Source: Paraescarpia echinospica (lineage: Eukaryota > Annelida > Polychaeta > Sabellida > Siboglinidae). Taken from it: 64,000 nt of DNA. The position numbers and the translations under genes were made by a program. Shown here one piece after another: positions 22,601 to 33,184 of the stretch (position 1 is the stretch's first letter; the number at the start of each line of letters is the position of its first letter). Under the pieces are notes generated by a model. The model did no database searches. It saw only the letters and a program-made list of their open reading frames with translations, and was not told where the DNA came from. Location: positions 9,219,284 through 9,283,283 of the forward strand of contig CM034536.1 of assembly GCA_020002185.1 (NCBI GenBank). Direction: 5' to 3'.

Positions 22601-24290
22601 AAAAAAACAGAAAATGTATATCTCTACTTCCGATAAACCAAATTAAAGCACGTGTTGTAAAATTAGAACAAAACCAGCTGAATAACATAACAATAGTGAA
22701 TTAAAAATAAACTCAGAAGGAGGTTTCTGCTTAATATATTGGCGCATATATGAGACGTTTGCAGGTCATACTAGACATGTTGGCCGACGCAGTGGCTCAC
22801 TCTATCACCCTTTACCTTGAGTCGTAACTCGATTCGCTTAACGCCATCTCTCCGTTCCCTGGTGGAATATTCTGAAAATTTTCTATCCCCATTCCACCAC
22901 ACAAACAGCATACAATTTTGTCCCACTCTTGGAAATACCTAGGTGTTGACATATGCTGGCGGACCGGGACGACATATCCCCTCTCCAGTTAAAGACGAAC
23001 AAGACTGCACCAGGCGCCTTGTGAGAAGGCCAGTTAGACTGGCACCAGTCAAGGACAGCCGGGGTGTTGTATTTGGCACACTTGCTAAGGTGGATCGAAT
23101 CGAGGTCAGCGTTATCTGCGACAAAGGACGCATCGATGACCGAACAAGTGTTGTGCTTATACGACACCCCTTCCGGTATCTGTGGGGACCCGCCCTGCAC
23201 AGGTATCACTGGAGCGAGCACAATTGACCATCCGCGGTGCTCCACGTCATGGAGCAACTTAATCTTAATCTGGGACTCCCACGTCTTATGACAAACTGGA
23301 GTGTAGCGATTTATACGCCAACAGTTTCAAATCAAGCCGAGCCAAATCGAATCAACTATTGACGTCCGTTTATTTACGTAAAACTGAAATACAAATGAAA
23401 AACACAGGTATGAGTGTGTGACCGGTTAAAGTGCGTTGTAAGACGTTACGCTGACAATTTGGTAATATAATCAGGTATAGAACCATTGAAATTATAAATG
23501 AAATATACTATATAACAAGGCCAGGGATTTCAGATGCAGAGACATCTATTAAAAGTATTAACGCTTAACTGTATCATGTCAGATAAGTAAATTGGTTGAA
23601 CGGAACACAACTCGCATACACCTACACACTACTGCATAATACCAATAGATATTCAAAAATAAAGGCCCAAACTGCACTACAACACTACTTCCTAGACTTG
23701 GGCGCAGAACAAAGGCCAGTTACAAAAAGGGCTGCGACGTAATTACTATCAAATTCTACCGAATATAACATGTTCAAACTATGATACAATTGTGCTAGAG
23801 TACATCAATTTGCAACTACCTTCGTTCCAAGGTTGGTATCTACTGATGTTCTTCTTAAACGTGTAGAATGTGCGCAGCTCACAGACAAATGGCACTAATC
23901 TATGCAGCCATGACATCACCACCAAAGGGCAGATATCATGTCATCTTTCCTAATGGGGATCTAGTATCAATGTATCTGATAGGTGGCGCTATTAAAATGC
24001 GACTTCATGCAATATAACATCGCTAATTAGAATACATGCATTTAGTACAGGCAGTGTGTCGACTGCCTTTTCACTGAGGAATCTGTCCGAGCGTCTCGGT
24101 CCGCCCGCATGCGTCACATTTATCGTCGGCTTGAGGCCTTCCTCTTGCGGCTCGCTTCCTGGTGGCAACTGTCTCTAATCTGGACGGCATGGATAAACGA
24201 CGCTTCCGACATAAGGGCAGTCTCATCCGTCACCCAAAAGTGAACGTACGGGACTGCAGCCGACAGCTCTAGTCCGTACCCATCCGCGGA
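22600..24290 (-). mobile_element. R2-like retrotransposon, copy B (C-terminal domain and 3' UTR), split by a solo LTR
   Basis: Minus strand from 24290: VTDETALMSEASFIHA, CDACGRTETLGQIPQ (zinc knuckle start), then the solo LTR 23302..24073, then VCHKTWESQIK, LLHDVEHRGWSIVLAPVIP, VADNADLDSIHLSKCAKYNT (restriction-like endonuclease core, PD-(D/E)xK type) and FNWRGDMSSRSASICQHLGI near the C-terminus. The 3' UTR, 22600..22880, matches that of copy C. The RT half is not found next to it. An additional R2-like scrap lies at 24650..24770. The copy is dead. Confidence 0.8.
23302..24073 (-). repeat. Solo LTR of the BEL/Pao family
   Basis: Matches the LTR at 3103..3881 end to end, with no internal BEL region beside it. 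It interrupts R2 copy B between the codons for TLGQIPQ and VCHKTW. Minus-strand ends are TGAAAAGG and CGCTACA. Flanks read CCTCAG and CTCCAG, close to but not an exact target duplication. Solo LTRs arise by recombination between the two LTRs of a full element. Confidence 0.85.
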
Positions 24291-24294
24291 ATTG

Positions 24295-24640
24295 TGTAAG
24301 GAAACAGCAGATCATAGCCGGTAACAGAATGAGATGGGCGGGACATGTACATAGAATGGGTGAAGACAGACTGGCGAAAAGAGCGTGGAAATAGAAGAGG
24401 GTGGCAGACGAAGGAGAGGAAGACCAAGGCTGAGATGGAACGACAGCATAAAACAAGACCTGGGGAGGGCTGGCGTGAACAGCCATGAATGGATGGCATT
24501 TGCGGACGAGAGAGAGAGGTGGAAAGAACTGACAAGAAAAGTAGAAGAAGCTACCAAGTGACGTGGACCCCAGCCCGCAAGGGAGCAAGGGGAAGAAGAA
24601 GAAAAAAGAAAAACGGCAAGGGCATGCCCACTGATCTTGA
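24295..24640 (+). pseudogene. RTE-type LINE 3' fragment
   Basis: Plus strand: QQIIAGNRMRWAGHVHRMGE, then AWMAFADERERWKELTRK-like words in a shifted frame, and PARKGARGRRRKKKN. The xxMRWAGHVxRM block is the RTE-type RT C-terminus. A stop follows TRAWK. It lies at the junction between R2 copy B and a further R2 scrap. The antisense minus-strand frames here are not genes. Confidence 0.6.
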
Positions 24641-24772
24641 TGGGGGGGGGGGGTTGAGACATGGTTACCTCTTTGTTAAAGGTTGGTGAATTTTCGACCA
24701 GATGTCGGATGACAGGGTCATCCAGATCAGTTAATCTCTAGCCTTTCCACCTTCATGAATGGTATTGTATTA

Positions 24773-24855
24773 ACACCGACACGAGTGGACCTGCCATCAT
24801 AATGTCCGCGGTCGGATTTCGGCGATATGCGGTCGAGAGCGCCGCATATCGCCGC
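24773..24855. repeat. Terminal scrap of the tyrosine-recombinase element, with a 13-bp hairpin
   Basis: 24773..24815 matches the outer ends of the two copies at 21275 and 26468. It runs into CGGCGATATGCGG at 24820 and its exact inverted copy CCGCATATCGCCG at 24842, separated by nine bases. Confidence 0.65.
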
Positions 24856-25344
24856 AGTTAATAGCTTTTTCAAGAATCTGATATTTTGCTTATTGGTATT
24901 ACTTCAATTACGCATCATGAAATAATAAAATATATATTACAGACAGGTTCTCTTCTGCATTTTGTTTAAATTGCTGTGGTTTTAAGATGCCGGCTATTGT
25001 GTCTCGCAGTGAATTGCAGTCTTTGTTAAGACAAAATAAGAAAATTAGTAACAGTTCTTCTTGATGTGGATAGTGTTGAGGGCTATTTAGATGTCGCGTT
25101 TGGCGTTGGAAAGATTGGAGGAGGTTTCCAACAAGCAAGGATAGGTGACCACGGGTGACTTTTTAATAAGACCAGTTTCTCTATTTTTTTATCGTACAGT
25201 GAAACTTTTCAATGTGTTCAACCTGATTTGCTTGGAAAATGTTTATTTGTTATTAACATGTATACATATATCACTATTTTATTCAATAACTTGTGTTTTG
25301 TGCATATAAAGTTGCGCAAACCGGTGTATATTTGACGATGTACA
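24856..25344. other. AT-rich, no gene recognised
   Basis: No similarity to the other elements in the window was seen. Confidence 0.4.
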
Positions 25345-25990
25345 GTCAGTCCAGTTTGTCGCTAGTTACGCTCAGCACGACGTAATGCCCGCTTCTCGTC
25401 AGTTAGCTTGCTTGTATGCCACAGTGTCTTCGGCCTAGCCGTGATAGCCCGCGAGATTATAGGAGCATAAACGTTAACGATGCTACACATCCATTCATCA
25501 TACCGAGTGAGGATAACTTCAGGATTTTGTTCAGGAACATTAAGATGTGATGCCGCGAGATCTGTGGTAAAACGGCAACCGTCAATGGCTGAGGACTTGC
25601 AGTATTGAACGCGTCGCGTCATGCGCTCAGGTTTAGGTTGGCGTAATCCGCATTCAATCACACAGTGATCAGTGAGAAGAGTTTTCGGCTCAACTGTTGT
25701 GGCTATGACGTGAGATGTTCCCGACATGATAACCAGGTCCATTTGTTGCGCTTTGTACATGTTGTACAAAGCCATGAGTCTCCAGCAAATCAGTCAAGTT
25801 CATTGCTTCGGCGCATGTGGAATCACCATATCGTGTGTTGAACACCACACACGGCAGTCTGTGTAGGGTGGGCCGCAGCGATGAGTAAAACCTTCCCAAC
25901 GTCATCTAGGAAGGAGCGGAAGTTGGACGTTGGCGGTCGGTAGACGACGATCATGCGAGTGGTGCAACCGATATGGATCATATATATGAA
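25345..25990 (-). pseudogene. CR1/L2-type LINE endonuclease end and linker fragment
   Basis: Minus strand: the region at 25905..25985 (VVYRPPTSNFRSFLDDVG-like), then PCVVFNTRYGDSTCAEAMNL, DLLETHGFVQHVQSATN, and in the next frame DLVIMSGTSHVIATTVEPKT and LTDHCVIECGLRQPKPE. This is the C-terminal half of an APE endonuclease and the following linker. It is closely related to the fragment at 36512..37390. A frameshift lies near 25775. Confidence 0.75.
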
Positions 25991-26402
25991 CTGTTTCCCG
26001 GCTACCGAGTATTTGTTTTTTAACTTTCTAAATTACACTCGTATCATCATATGTCATTCAATGTCACTCAGCCTCGGAAGGTAAACTGGTATCTCATATG
26101 TTCCAACCGACGCATCTTTGTATTCTACTGTTTTCTGACGGGCATGTGTCATCAGCGAGGGCTGAAAATGTGCAGTGAGACTTCAAGAAAACGGCTAAGA
26201 TAACCTAATTTGGAGAAACATTAAAATTAATGTTTGCATACAGATATGAACTGTGCGGCTACTGAATATGTTTTGTTTTTAATTTTCTATATTACACTAG
26301 TATCATCATACATGATTCAGTGTCACTCAGCTTCGGGAGGTAAACTAGTATCTTGTATGTTCCAACCGACACATCTTTATCTTCTACTGTCGACCGTTTT
26401 TA
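25985..26402. repeat. Tandem duplication of about 160 bp, copies 256 bp apart
   Basis: 25985..26140 and 26241..26400 align along their length (ATATGAACTG, TACACT.GTATCATCATA, GTCACTCAGC, GGTAAACT.GTATC, TGTTCCAACCGAC.CATCTTT, TTCTACTGT). The spacer contains the dispersed repeat also found at 15705..15830. Confidence 0.8.
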
Positions 26403-26955
26403 AACTTTATTGCCGTGGTAATAATTGACACCTAGTGGTTTTCCTTGTTATACAAATAATACTCGCATACTACATTAACGCCGACACAAGTGAACCCACC
26501 GTCATAATGTCCACAGTCGAATTTCATCAATATGCGGCGCTCTCGACGATGGACACGCCTGTCATGTAGTCCGGGGTTTGTGGGAACGCCCACCAATCAA
26601 CGTCCTGGCAACATGCAACATTCTGCCGCTCTGCATATATATACACGCACATCATGGTAGATGTCAATCACTTATGTCTAAAGTGTGGAATCGCATAATG
26701 ATAATTGCAATCAAGTTGGTAATATGTACACACTAAAACTAATAACAGTAACACAGACATGTTAAGTAGTATCAAGAAAGACAAGATGGAATCATTTCTG
26801 TTCTACCAATTAAACAATATTTACAAAACATATTCAAAACGCAAGAAACTCTCAACTCAGATCAATTGAGCTAAGACTGCATTTATGTTGTCATTATATT
26901 GATAATAGTGGACACAATTTGGCAAACCAAAAAGTTGGGAATGCAACTTGGCAAT

Positions 26956-28500
26956 CTATTTACCTTCATCGAACTGGTGGAACTGCTTGCCAACTCGCGT
27001 CATCGTGAGGGTAGCCATGGGGCACTGATACACGTTCGTATTGATTTCAGCCGAGTGACCCATGTGCCTATTGAAAAGCTCTCTGTCTTGGTCGGGAACG
27101 TTTAATCTGGCATACGTTGTGCTGGTCTTGTGTCTCATTTTTGTTGCAGTTAATCTTTCTGGCGTGGCTATCACTGGCTGACGCCAGCCTTCTTCGCAAC
27201 ACTGCTTATTGCGTGTGAGCAAATGACATGGTCTTGTGATCACTGGCTGTATGTGAAGATGTACGTGTCAGTGAGCAAATGTCCTGCTACTTGCCTCACC
27301 TCTGGGTTTGCCAGCTGGGTCATTGCGCTACTACGGTGTCTTCAGGGATCATGATGGAAACCAGATGGTTGTTGCCTTTTCCTGCCTGGTATGCTATTTT
27401 ATCTCGGTCGAGAATGGACCTGTCCAGTGGATAGTTTATGGTGGCAGTATGTGTGTTGTCAACTCTCGCTCCTTGGTCGGCATCTTGCCACTCAGTGATG
27501 AGCAAGCGACACGGTTCCCTCCTCATCTTGCATTGAAGATTGTTAGGCGTGCAATGGTTACACCCCTTAGCATAATAAAGTCTGTGGCATCCCATGTAAG
27601 ATAGGGGTCAGTGAAGCGACTGGTCTGTGATGCGATGTGATCATGGAACAAATTAAGGTCGCTGTCATCAGGCATTTTCGCTTGTATCCGCCATCGTTTC
27701 TGTTGCCTATTGTTGGCCTGATATTCGATATCGCCAATGATGATAGAAGAAGTTGTCGATTTCATTGGCCGATGTGTCATCCAGCGCAACCAGATGAAAC
27801 GCTTTTGGGATTAGGTAGTGCAGTCCTATGTTAAGACCCGAGTTTACGACCTTGGGATCGTTTTCGTTTGTCGTGAAAACTTCAGTTGCAGATTCCAGGG
27901 CTGTGAAATACTGTCTGTCAAACATGTTGGCTTGTTAATTTGATAATAGAGCAATGCGAGGCGCCGCATGTCCTGCAGTACTGATTTACGCACCTCTGTT
28001 CTGTTTCCTTGTTTCCGTTTTTTGTATCTGCCATAGTGCCTGGCCAACTTACTTTAAGGTGGCATCACCAAAACAAAGACGGCCAATCTCGTCGTCATGG
28101 AATTGATGCAGAATATTACTCTCGTCATTGTCACTGTTGCCACCAAGCAGCCATAACTTGACTGATCCATTAGTTGTTTCTTCTCCAGTCAGACAGCGTC
28201 TTTGGTGACGATAGAAGGATTTTATGGCATAGAACCCCTCAGATCTTCTGCAAACAACAACATCTGTGTGTGGCAGAGGTCGCTCCGAAATTAGTATAGG
28301 CAACTCTTCACTCCCACCAAGAGCAGTTTTGTTTTGTGAACAAATTCCTCTCTTTTTGAACTCTACAAATGTTCGTAGCCTTTCATCTCTACGAATGGCC
28401 AGAGCCTCTTAGACTTCTTTATTGTGTTTATGTCGAGTTGAGATGTGCCTTGTTAACTTGCAATGCTTGATTGTCATTCTGCAGAAGGTACACGGTCTAC
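26956..28500 (-). pseudogene. Tyrosine recombinase with N-terminal zinc fingers, frameshifted
   Basis: Minus strand from 28500: CTFCRMTIKHCKLTRHIST (C2H2-like finger) and later VCRRSEGFYAIKSFYRHQRR; LARHYGRYKKRKQGNRTEVR; MRRLALLYYQINKP; LIPKAFHLVALDD; RLTIFNARRGGEPCRLLITE (box I arginine region); then TATKMRHKTSTTYARL and NRHMGHSAEINTNVYQCPM. The RH, GH and final Y match boxes II and III of tyrosine recombinases; the usual box II histidine is T. At least four frame changes and a stop after HNKEV show decay. It would cut and rejoin DNA through a 3'-phosphotyrosine. Confidence 0.75.
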
Positions 28501-28574
28501 CTGGCCGCACATACTTCCTTTCATGCGTTCATACATACTAACATACATAAGAATAGGCTGTGGCACTTGACATC

Positions 28575-28870
28575 TTCATGTCATCCAAAAATACAGTCAG
28601 TTTTGATACTGTCATTAAAATTGATCTGCGATGACGTTACTGTATTAGTAAATGCAAGACGTGTAGGTGCAGATGATGGCAAACAAACATGGTTCTGGTT
28701 TATCTCTCGCTGATTGTCTGGGACGTCTTGGTCATCATCATTATCAGAGTACATCTCAACTTCCATCTCACCTTCCCCAAACTCATCACTTCCCTAGTGA
28801 TTGAGCTCTCTGCACATCACACCACTTGGGTCTTATGCATTGATAAATTATACTTACAAAATGATATTGA
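28575..28870 (-). pseudogene. Acidic C-terminal exon remnant, copy 2
   Basis: Reads GSDEFGEGEMEVEMYSDNDD, then LPSSAPTRLAFTNTVTSSQ and ends CIFG-stop, parallel to 4313..4609. Upstream codons carry a stop (TAG where copy 1 has TGC), so this copy has decayed too. It lies between the MADF exon and the recombinase on the same strand. Whether it was spliced to the MADF exon cannot be decided by eye. Confidence 0.5.
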
Positions 28871-29045
28871 GAAATGGCAGTTCACAGTCATTAAAAATTT
28901 AGATTTTTAATGTCAAGATATCAGTAAACCATGTGTATAATATTTAAATAACTAAAAACATAAACAGTTCCATTTTTCACAAGGGCGTCCATATGCCACA
29001 CCGTAATAAACGGAATACCTCTATTTAAAAAATCATTATTATTAC

Positions 29046-29177
29046 CTTGTACACCCAAACACAGGACAATGTCCTCGACAACCCTATGTTTTTTCGTCCT
29101 ATCATGATAGTACGACGAATGCTTGTTCCACATGCATTCGTTTGTTTGATACAGCTCGATGAGCTTTTGTTTATCGT
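29046..29177 (-). CDS. MADF-domain exon
   Basis: A 132-bp exon with acceptor CTTCTGTCTTCAG and donor GTAATAA on the minus strand, phase 1 at both ends. It encodes DDKQKLIELYQTNECMWNKH, then SSYYHDRTKKHRVVEDIV. The LIxLYxxNxxxW...HxxYxDRxKK pattern is the MADF (Myb/SANT-like, Adf-1) DNA-binding domain, first two helices. Such domains occur in host regulators and as the second protein of PIF/Harbinger transposons. The rest of the domain would lie on the next exon. The flanking intron is shared with the deleted element at 22229..22292. Confidence 0.6.
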
Positions 29178-29470
29178 CTGAAGACAGAAGTTAATGCTGC
29201 CACCATTGCGATAACATTCATTCAGCATATGGCACATGGGCGCTGCTGATTGGCTAGGCATGATTAATCACTACGATAATGATTTTAAGATTAAACTACC
29301 TTTTTTGCTGAAACAACGATCAAGATCTCAAGATTTTATTGATATCGCTTTATGGCCAACTGCTTCTCTGTGAATGAACCCGCCATTAACCTATCAACGT
29401 CATCACCGTATGACGCTCTGATTGGATAATTAGGCGCAACTCCGAACAAATAGTCGGTCAGACTGGGCCT
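29178..29470. other. No gene recognised
   Basis: Would hold upstream exons of the MADF gene if present; none seen. Confidence 0.35.
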
Positions 29471-30530
29471 CTAGCCCCAATTTGGATGACTCCTGTTGTT
29501 CGTGTTAAAGGGCCATAACTCTATACACTTTCCAGGCTTGTTTGTCCAACAGTCAACAATTGTTTTCTCCCGGTCTAACAATACAGCGTTCATATCTTCA
29601 TTTATGAAGATTGCTTTGTCTTTGTCAATGCTGTCGTACCTCTTCAGTTGAACGTGGGTTCTGTACACCTCGTCCCGCACTGCCTCACTATGGAATCATG
29701 CAGTGATTGCACACTTCTTCAGAGATCTACTGGATTTGGCTTTGCCAATCCACAAAAAAGGGCAAAAATAAATGGCTTCAAATAATGAAAACTACATAAG
29801 ATCAGTCAAAATTGGAGACTGGTAGACTTGAAAAGAAGTGGCATGCCATTGATATTAAAACTCAGTTTTAAAAAGTTGTTGTCTGAAACATTTCTTCTGA
29901 GACAAGTTCCGTAGAATACCTGACTGAAGACCAAAGTAGGAATGCCAACCACCACATTTAGCCACGGCCTGAACAGCTCTTGGGGGTTGCAGTAGTATTC
30001 CAGCATCCTTTGGGAAATGCTGCCTTAGAATGTCAAGCATTTCATTCAAACCTGTACTGGTGCATCCGTTTTTCTTGCTAATTCTTCACCAATATCTGGC
30101 TGTCTGGCCATCGTCTTCCACATTATCACTTTCCCCATCAATGTCTCAGAATCAGACAACAAGACACCTTCCGAGAATCCATATTCTCAATTTGCATCTA
30201 AATGATGATGCTGTGCAACAACCCGATCACTTTGACTGGCAGCCTCCCCAACAATGGGGTCCTCATCACTGCTGCTAGGTTCTGGCATGCACCTCAGTGG
30301 TTCACATCCTCCATTGTTGTAGATAGGCCACAATCGCAACCAACTACTAACTGTGTTCCAAACGGCGGTTTTGTATGACACGTCATTTCATCAACTAATG
30401 AATGTAATCAATATTAAATTTGTGTCACATACACTAAATTTGCAACAACACGTACCCTATCCTATGGAAAAGGGCTAAACATGTAGAGAAAGAACTAAAC
30501 AAGACAAGATTGAGGAGTTTTCTTCCTAGC
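29471..30530 (-). pseudogene. Tnp2-like (CACTA-type) transposase N-terminal remnant
   Basis: Minus strand from 30380: MSYKTAVWNTV, acidic serine-rich text (PEPSSSDEDP, DNVEDDGQTARYW), LNEMLDILRQHFPKDAGILL, AKCGGWHSYFGLQSGILRNL, then LSFNINGMPLLFKSTSLQF and PFIFALFCGLAKPN, and VRDEVYRTHVQLKRYDSIDK with AIFINEDMNAV. The order (LLxILRxH, LPKDAxTLL, G.Y..FG, L..NIDGLPLFKS..QFWPIL) is that of transposase-like genes related to the Tnp2 group. The expected D before G in NINGMPL is N here. Several stops occur. Its 5' part matches 7914..8360. The last block also resembles a LINE ORF1 end, so a chimera is possible. Confidence 0.5.
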
Positions 30531-30544
30531 TTAGCGAGGAAGAA

Positions 30545-32830
30545 AACGGAATATAATCACTCAACACCCAAAAATAACTAAATAATGCACGTGTTGTTAA
30601 TAAAACATAACATAACGAGTAACTTAACAATAATGAATTAAATAATACATCGGGTGGAGGTTTCTGATTAATATATAATGACGCATATATGAGGCGTTGT
30701 GTAGACACAGGAAGGCTAGGCTTCCGACAATTACGAGACTAGAATCACCCTATTTATTTAAAGTGCCATCGTATCTAGCACCATCTCTCCGTGCAATGAT
30801 GGACATTTCTGAACAGTCTCCATCCCCATTGCACAACGCACACTGCATATAATTTGATCTTGTTTGTTAACCCTAGGTGCTGACACATGCTGGTGGACCA
30901 AGGGGACATTATCCCCCACCAGTTAAACACGAGGGCCCCGAACAAGATCTCGCCCGTTTCCCCATGGGAAGGCCAGTGAGACTGGCACCAGTCGTGGATA
31001 GCCGGGGTGATGTACTTTGCACACTTGCTAATTGTGGGCTGCATCGAGGTCAGCGTTACCTGTGACAGCGGACGCTTCGATGACCCAACGAGTGTTCTGT
31101 TTATCCGGTATCTGAGGGGATACTCCCTGCACAGGAATTACTGGAGCGCGATGATTGACCCTCCACGGACCTCCAGGTCATGGAGCAACTTCTCCACGAG
31201 GGCGTCGTGTCTCTTAATCCGGGACCCCCACGTTCTATGACATACTTGGAGGATATGTCCCAGGGTCTCGGCCTGCTCGCATGCGCGCACTTGTCGTCTT
31301 CCATAGGTCTCCCTCTGGCTGCTCTCTTTTTCGTAGCGACTGTAGACCCTCCAATTTGGGTAGCATGAATAAATGAGGCACCAGTCATAAGTGCAGTCCC
31401 GTCCGTAATCTATTAATGGACGCACAGAACCACGGCTAATGCCTCTAGCCCATAACATTTGCAGAGCTATATAGATCACTTGGAAGAGCACGCCTTGCCT
31501 CTTGCTAACTCTTGACCACCACCCCGTTGATTGTTACTGGGGGAGTAGAGCATCTTGCTCTTTCGTTTACAAATGATGGTGAATTTGCTATTAGGTTTCT
31601 GATGACCGGGTCATTTGAATTTGCAAGTCTATTCATTCTGTTAATTTTCATGAAAGGGATAGAGTTGGAACCCCAAGGCCCCCTCCCTCGCATCAGCGCT
31701 GATGTATGAATTTGTGGCGCTATGTGGCAGTTTTAACCACGTTCTTACTTTACTACGCACCATCTTGTCAAGACGTCGAAGAACCCCCAACCACTACACC
31801 AAGATAGCACAAGCCTATGGTGTAGCTTCGGTACTAAATGGGTTCTTAGCATGTATAGCCTCTGTTGAGGCTTCAACGGGGCAGTGATCAGCTGATTAAG
31901 ACCCCTATTAAGGATTTCCTCAGGGGTTGAATATCGCTCTCTTGCACTGATAGAAACGCCGAGGTCCTTTTAGCTTTGGGAGATCGACACCACAGGCAAC
32001 ACTCCGCCAGCGACAGGAATGGAGTGGGGTCACAGACCCACTTCTTCGCTTTCCCGTTGACAGCGATCCGCAACGTTCTCGATTTTTCCGAATTCAGCGT
32101 TACACCGCAGTGCCCTGCCCTAACGTCCTCTCAAACTGACAACTGAGATGCTGGACGCCAATCGACGACTGACACATGAGAACGACATCGTCCGCAAATG
32201 CCAGGTGATTGAGGCAAGGGCCCTCACCAGCAACCACACCTATTTCTGAATCGAGATCCCAACGACCAGTTGATGACACAGTTGAACAGAAGAGGGGATA
32301 ACGAGTCACCTTGCTACACCCCCCGGTTCTGCACCAGGAGGCCGCTCAACTGGCCATCGACATGTAGGACCGTTGAGGCCTCAGAATAGAGACTACGCAG
32401 GTAGCTGATCTAGGTCTAGGCACCCCTATTCTCTCCGCTGCCAGACATCGAGAAACGCCACGGACAACGGTTTAAGCGTGTCACAGCTGTTCCTCAGCAG
32501 GCATCTGAGGAGAAACACGTTGTCTGTGATGCCATCTCCCTTCACAAAGCACGCTGTCTGGAGTTAAACTCCAATAATTCGGATAACCTCCCGGCCATGA
32601 GCCTGTGAAAAACCCGTGACACAAAGGCTGAAATAGCTATCGGCCTGAACTGACCAGGCTCCTTCGGGTCGGCCACGTTGGGGATCAGGACGGTTCTGCT
32701 GCGACGGAATTCCGCAGGCTGGTAACCACCAAACATCTACAGGTAAAAGTGCGCTAGGAGGGCACGCAGATCCAGTTTCCAAGAAAGGAGTAGCGAGCCA
32801 CAGCGTGCACGACAGCGTTACTGAGCCTCC
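30545..32830 (-). mobile_element. R2-like retrotransposon, copy C (RT, endonuclease and 3' UTR)
   Basis: Minus strand: FGGYQPAEFRRSRTVLIPNV and PGQFRPIAISAFVSRVFHRL, CLNHLAFADDVVLMCQSSIG (catalytic FADD), CDPTPFLSLAECC, SNSIPFMKINRMNRLANSND, QAETLGHILQVCHRTWGSRI (zinc knuckle), RHDALVEKLLHDLEVRG and FNWWGIMSPWSTSMCQHLGL. This is the most complete of the three R2-like copies, but it has frameshifts throughout and lacks the N-terminal fingers. The first cysteine of the CCHC knuckle appears altered. Its 3' UTR (30545..30775) matches copy B. Confidence 0.8.
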
Positions 32831-33184
32831 TGAAATAAGCAGCGAAATATGTAGTTAAACTTCATGTTCGAACCTGGGAATGAACAAAAAGTTCCGTGGA
32901 TCGCCCAACATGAAACGGATGCAGACAAATTGAGGTATCTCCAAGTGAATCTATCTTGACATTGGTACAACTTTTATTTGTAATCTGAACAATTATTTCC
33001 CGCCAATGGACACTACAGGTGGTTACATTGCCAGCAGCCTGTAAAGACTGGCACTGGACCGTGGAGATTGTCTTGTGATTGTGACTTGTGACTGTGTTAG
33101 CCATTACACGGTTGCTTGCCTGCTCACTGGACTGTATCATTGCTTCCCGTGATTAATTGCTAACTTAACGGCCAGGTGTTCGCC

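Larger units (their letters stand above)
26468..29180 (-). mobile_element. Tyrosine-recombinase (Crypton-like) mobile unit, degenerate
   Basis: The left limit is where homology with 21275 begins. The right limit is inferred: the deleted sister copy ends in sequence homologous to 28980..29050, next to the MADF exon. Between them lie, in minus-strand order, a MADF exon, an acidic exon and the recombinase gene. Cryptons move with a tyrosine recombinase and lack long terminal repeats, which fits the lack of TIRs here. True ends are not established. Confidence 0.55.

Noticed and set aside
24223..24662. Serine-rich minus-strand frames
   Set aside because: Antisense of the RTE-type fragment, whose GHV.RM words are on the plus strand.
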